In this document: positions 8,926 to 11,197 of the stretch, piece by piece
Numbering within the stretch: position 1 is the stretch's first letter
How the letters are laid out: the number at the start of each line of letters is the position of its first letter
Assembly (NCBI GenBank): GCA_016463385.1
Contig: JAEMRL010000034.1
Span: forward strand, 1-11,197
Direction of reading: 5' to 3'
Source of the DNA: Thermoleophilia bacterium
GTDB lineage: Bacteria > Actinomycetota > Thermoleophilia > Miltoncostaeales > Miltoncostaeaceae
Length of the DNA: 11,197 nt
Notes under the pieces: model-generated
Told to the model about the DNA's origin: nothing
The model's input: the letters and a program-made list of their open reading frames with translations, nothing else
Database searches by the model: none
Made by a program: the position numbers and the translations under genes

Positions 8926-9177
8926 GTGGCCCACACGCCCCTCCGATTCTCAGCGCACGCGCTTCGCCGGATGGAGCTGAGGGGCATCACGCGGGAGGAG
9001 GTCGGAGCGGTGCTCGAACGCGACGAGGGTGTGCTTCAGGGGAGCACCGGCAGGTGGGCGCACGAGGCCACGGTCGGAGGGCGGTGGATCACGGTGATCC
9101 GGCGGCGCAACGGGACCGTTCACACCGTCGCGCCGGGTCGCGGTACCGGAGAGGAACGTCTACTCTGGCGACCATGA
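8926..9177 (+). CDS. Small DUF4258-type protein, first gene of a two-gene unit
   Basis: An 83-residue basic protein of unknown function. The N-terminal FSAHALRRMELRGITREEVGAVL (residues 8-30, with His11, Arg14, Arg19) and the later GRWITVIRRRNGTVHTVAP (52-70) match the pattern of DUF4258: a His/Arg-bearing helix, then beta strands ending in a TV-type motif. The family is assigned by eye. The GTG at 8926 starts just before the conserved core; no good ribosome binding site precedes it, since GAGG at 8907-8910 is too far away. The stop overlaps the next start as ATGA (9174-9177), so translation is probably coupled. About 17 of 83 codons end in A or T, clearly more than in pst, acnA or ettA, which hints at acquisition by transfer. 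A toxin-like role is possible, but there is no direct evidence. Confidence 0.8.
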   Translation: MAHTPLRFSAHALRRMELRGITREEVGAVLERDEGVLQGSTGRWAHEATVGGRWITVIRRRNGTVHTVAPGRGTGEERLLWRP

Positions 9178-9443
9178 GCAACACCGTCTTCACGGCCACC
9201 TACGACCCCGAGGCCGACGCGCTCGCGATCGATCTCGAAGCCTCCGGCCCCCGCCGGTCGGCGCGCACGGAGCAGCTCGATGAGCGCCGGTTCGTGGACT
9301 ACGACGCCACGGGCCGGATCGTCTCGATCGAGCTCCTGGACGTGTCCGGCGGAGTCGTCTTCGACGGTCTTCCGGACGCGGGACTCGTGCGCGGGGTGGT
9401 CGAGCGCCTCGCCTCCGACCAGGGCTGGGCCGGCCGCCCCTGA
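9174..9443 (+). CDS. Small DUF2283-type protein, second gene of the pair
   Basis: An 89-residue acidic protein. YDPEADALAIDL (10-21), VDYDATGRIVSIELLDVS (41-58) and the intervening beta-strand pattern are typical of DUF2283, small proteins of unknown function often encoded beside DUF4258 genes. A C-terminal helix-like segment (about 67-89) extends beyond the usual core of about 60-70 residues. The ATG at 9174 overlaps the stop of the upstream gene, so the two proteins are probably made together and may bind each other. The frame is open upstream to 8922, but that part lies over the DUF4258 gene and lacks family motifs. The acidic partner of a basic protein would suit an antitoxin or chaperone role, which is inference only. 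A strong inverted repeat follows the stop. Confidence 0.82.
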   Translation: MSNTVFTATYDPEADALAIDLEASGPRRSARTEQLDERRFVDYDATGRIVSIELLDVSGGVVFDGLPDAGLVRGVVERLASDQGWAGRP

Positions 9444-9455
9444 TTCGACTGCCGG

Positions 9456-9495
9456 CTTCGCGTGTGACGCGACGCGCCTCGCATCACACGCGAAG
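9456..9495. terminator. 12-bp inverted repeat between convergent DUF2283 gene and ettA
   Basis: CTTCGCGTGTGA (9456-9467) and TCACACGCGAAG (9484-9495) pair perfectly around a 16-nt loop. It starts 12 nt after the DUF2283-gene stop and 8 nt beyond the ettA stop on the other strand, so it is well placed as a shared bidirectional terminator. Neither side has a U-run. CGCCTC (9475-9480) can alternatively pair with GAGGCG (9495-9500), giving a weaker fold that excludes the first. Confidence 0.65.
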
Positions 9496-9503
9496 AGGCG
9501 ATC

Positions 9504-11183
<1,680 letters not shown>

Positions 11184-11197
11184 GGAGCCCCTTCGGA

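Noticed and set aside
8922..9173. Upstream extension of the DUF2283 frame to GTG 8922, giving a 173-residue protein
   Set aside because: In this stretch the other frame carries the DUF4258 motifs, and the extension is low-complexity. The ATG at 9174 with ATGA overlap explains both genes.
9456..9495. Possible insertion-sequence terminal repeat
   Set aside because: The arms enclose only 16 nt, and no transposase or target duplication is nearby. A terminator or binding site is the simpler reading.

Overview
This is a very G+C-rich chromosomal stretch whose codons end almost always in G or C. It uses GTG and TTG starts freely and carries actinobacterial-style regulatory DNA (11-bp PHO-box repeats, TANNNT -10 elements). 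An actinomycete is the best reading. The Thermoleophilia (Solirubrobacter/Conexibacter-like) are possible from the general look of the Pst proteins, but no rRNA or other clade marker is present, so this is a weak inference.

Left region (1-4067, + strand): a complete high-affinity phosphate uptake operon, pstS-pstC-pstA-pstB, with gaps of 8-15 bp between genes. It is preceded by four tandem 11-bp GTTCAC/GTCAC-type repeats (51-94) and a -10-like TAGCGT (112-117), the layout expected for a promoter activated by the PhoR-PhoP/PhoB two-component system. The usual last gene, phoU, is absent. PstA has an apparent extra cytoplasmic stretch of about 40-45 residues, and PstB has a Ser/Thr/Pro/Ala-rich N-terminal extension.

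Middle region (4064-8858, - strand): from right to left, an aconitase gene (acnA) with a TTG start and all three [4Fe-4S] cysteines; a perfect 10-bp hairpin after its stop; then a membrane-anchored GGDEF plus HD-GYP protein with apparently intact sites for both making and degrading cyclic di-GMP. Beyond that protein's TAG stop, the same frame stays open for 27 more codons with an almost perfect coding signature, which suggests a truncated C-terminus or a remnant of another protein. The window shows no functional link between the phosphate operon, the c-di-GMP enzyme and aconitase beyond adjacency.

Right region (8859-11197): two very small + strand genes overlapping by ATGA, a DUF4258-type protein followed by a DUF2283-type protein. 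They form a compact accessory-looking pair with less biased codon use than the neighbours and are the best candidate here for an uncharacterised two-protein system. A 12-bp inverted repeat separates them from the convergent ettA (- strand), encoding the ABC-F translation factor EttA, which is complete and ends just inside the window edge. No tRNA, rRNA, CRISPR array, insertion sequence or replication origin was seen, and no gene-free stretch exceeds 300 bases.
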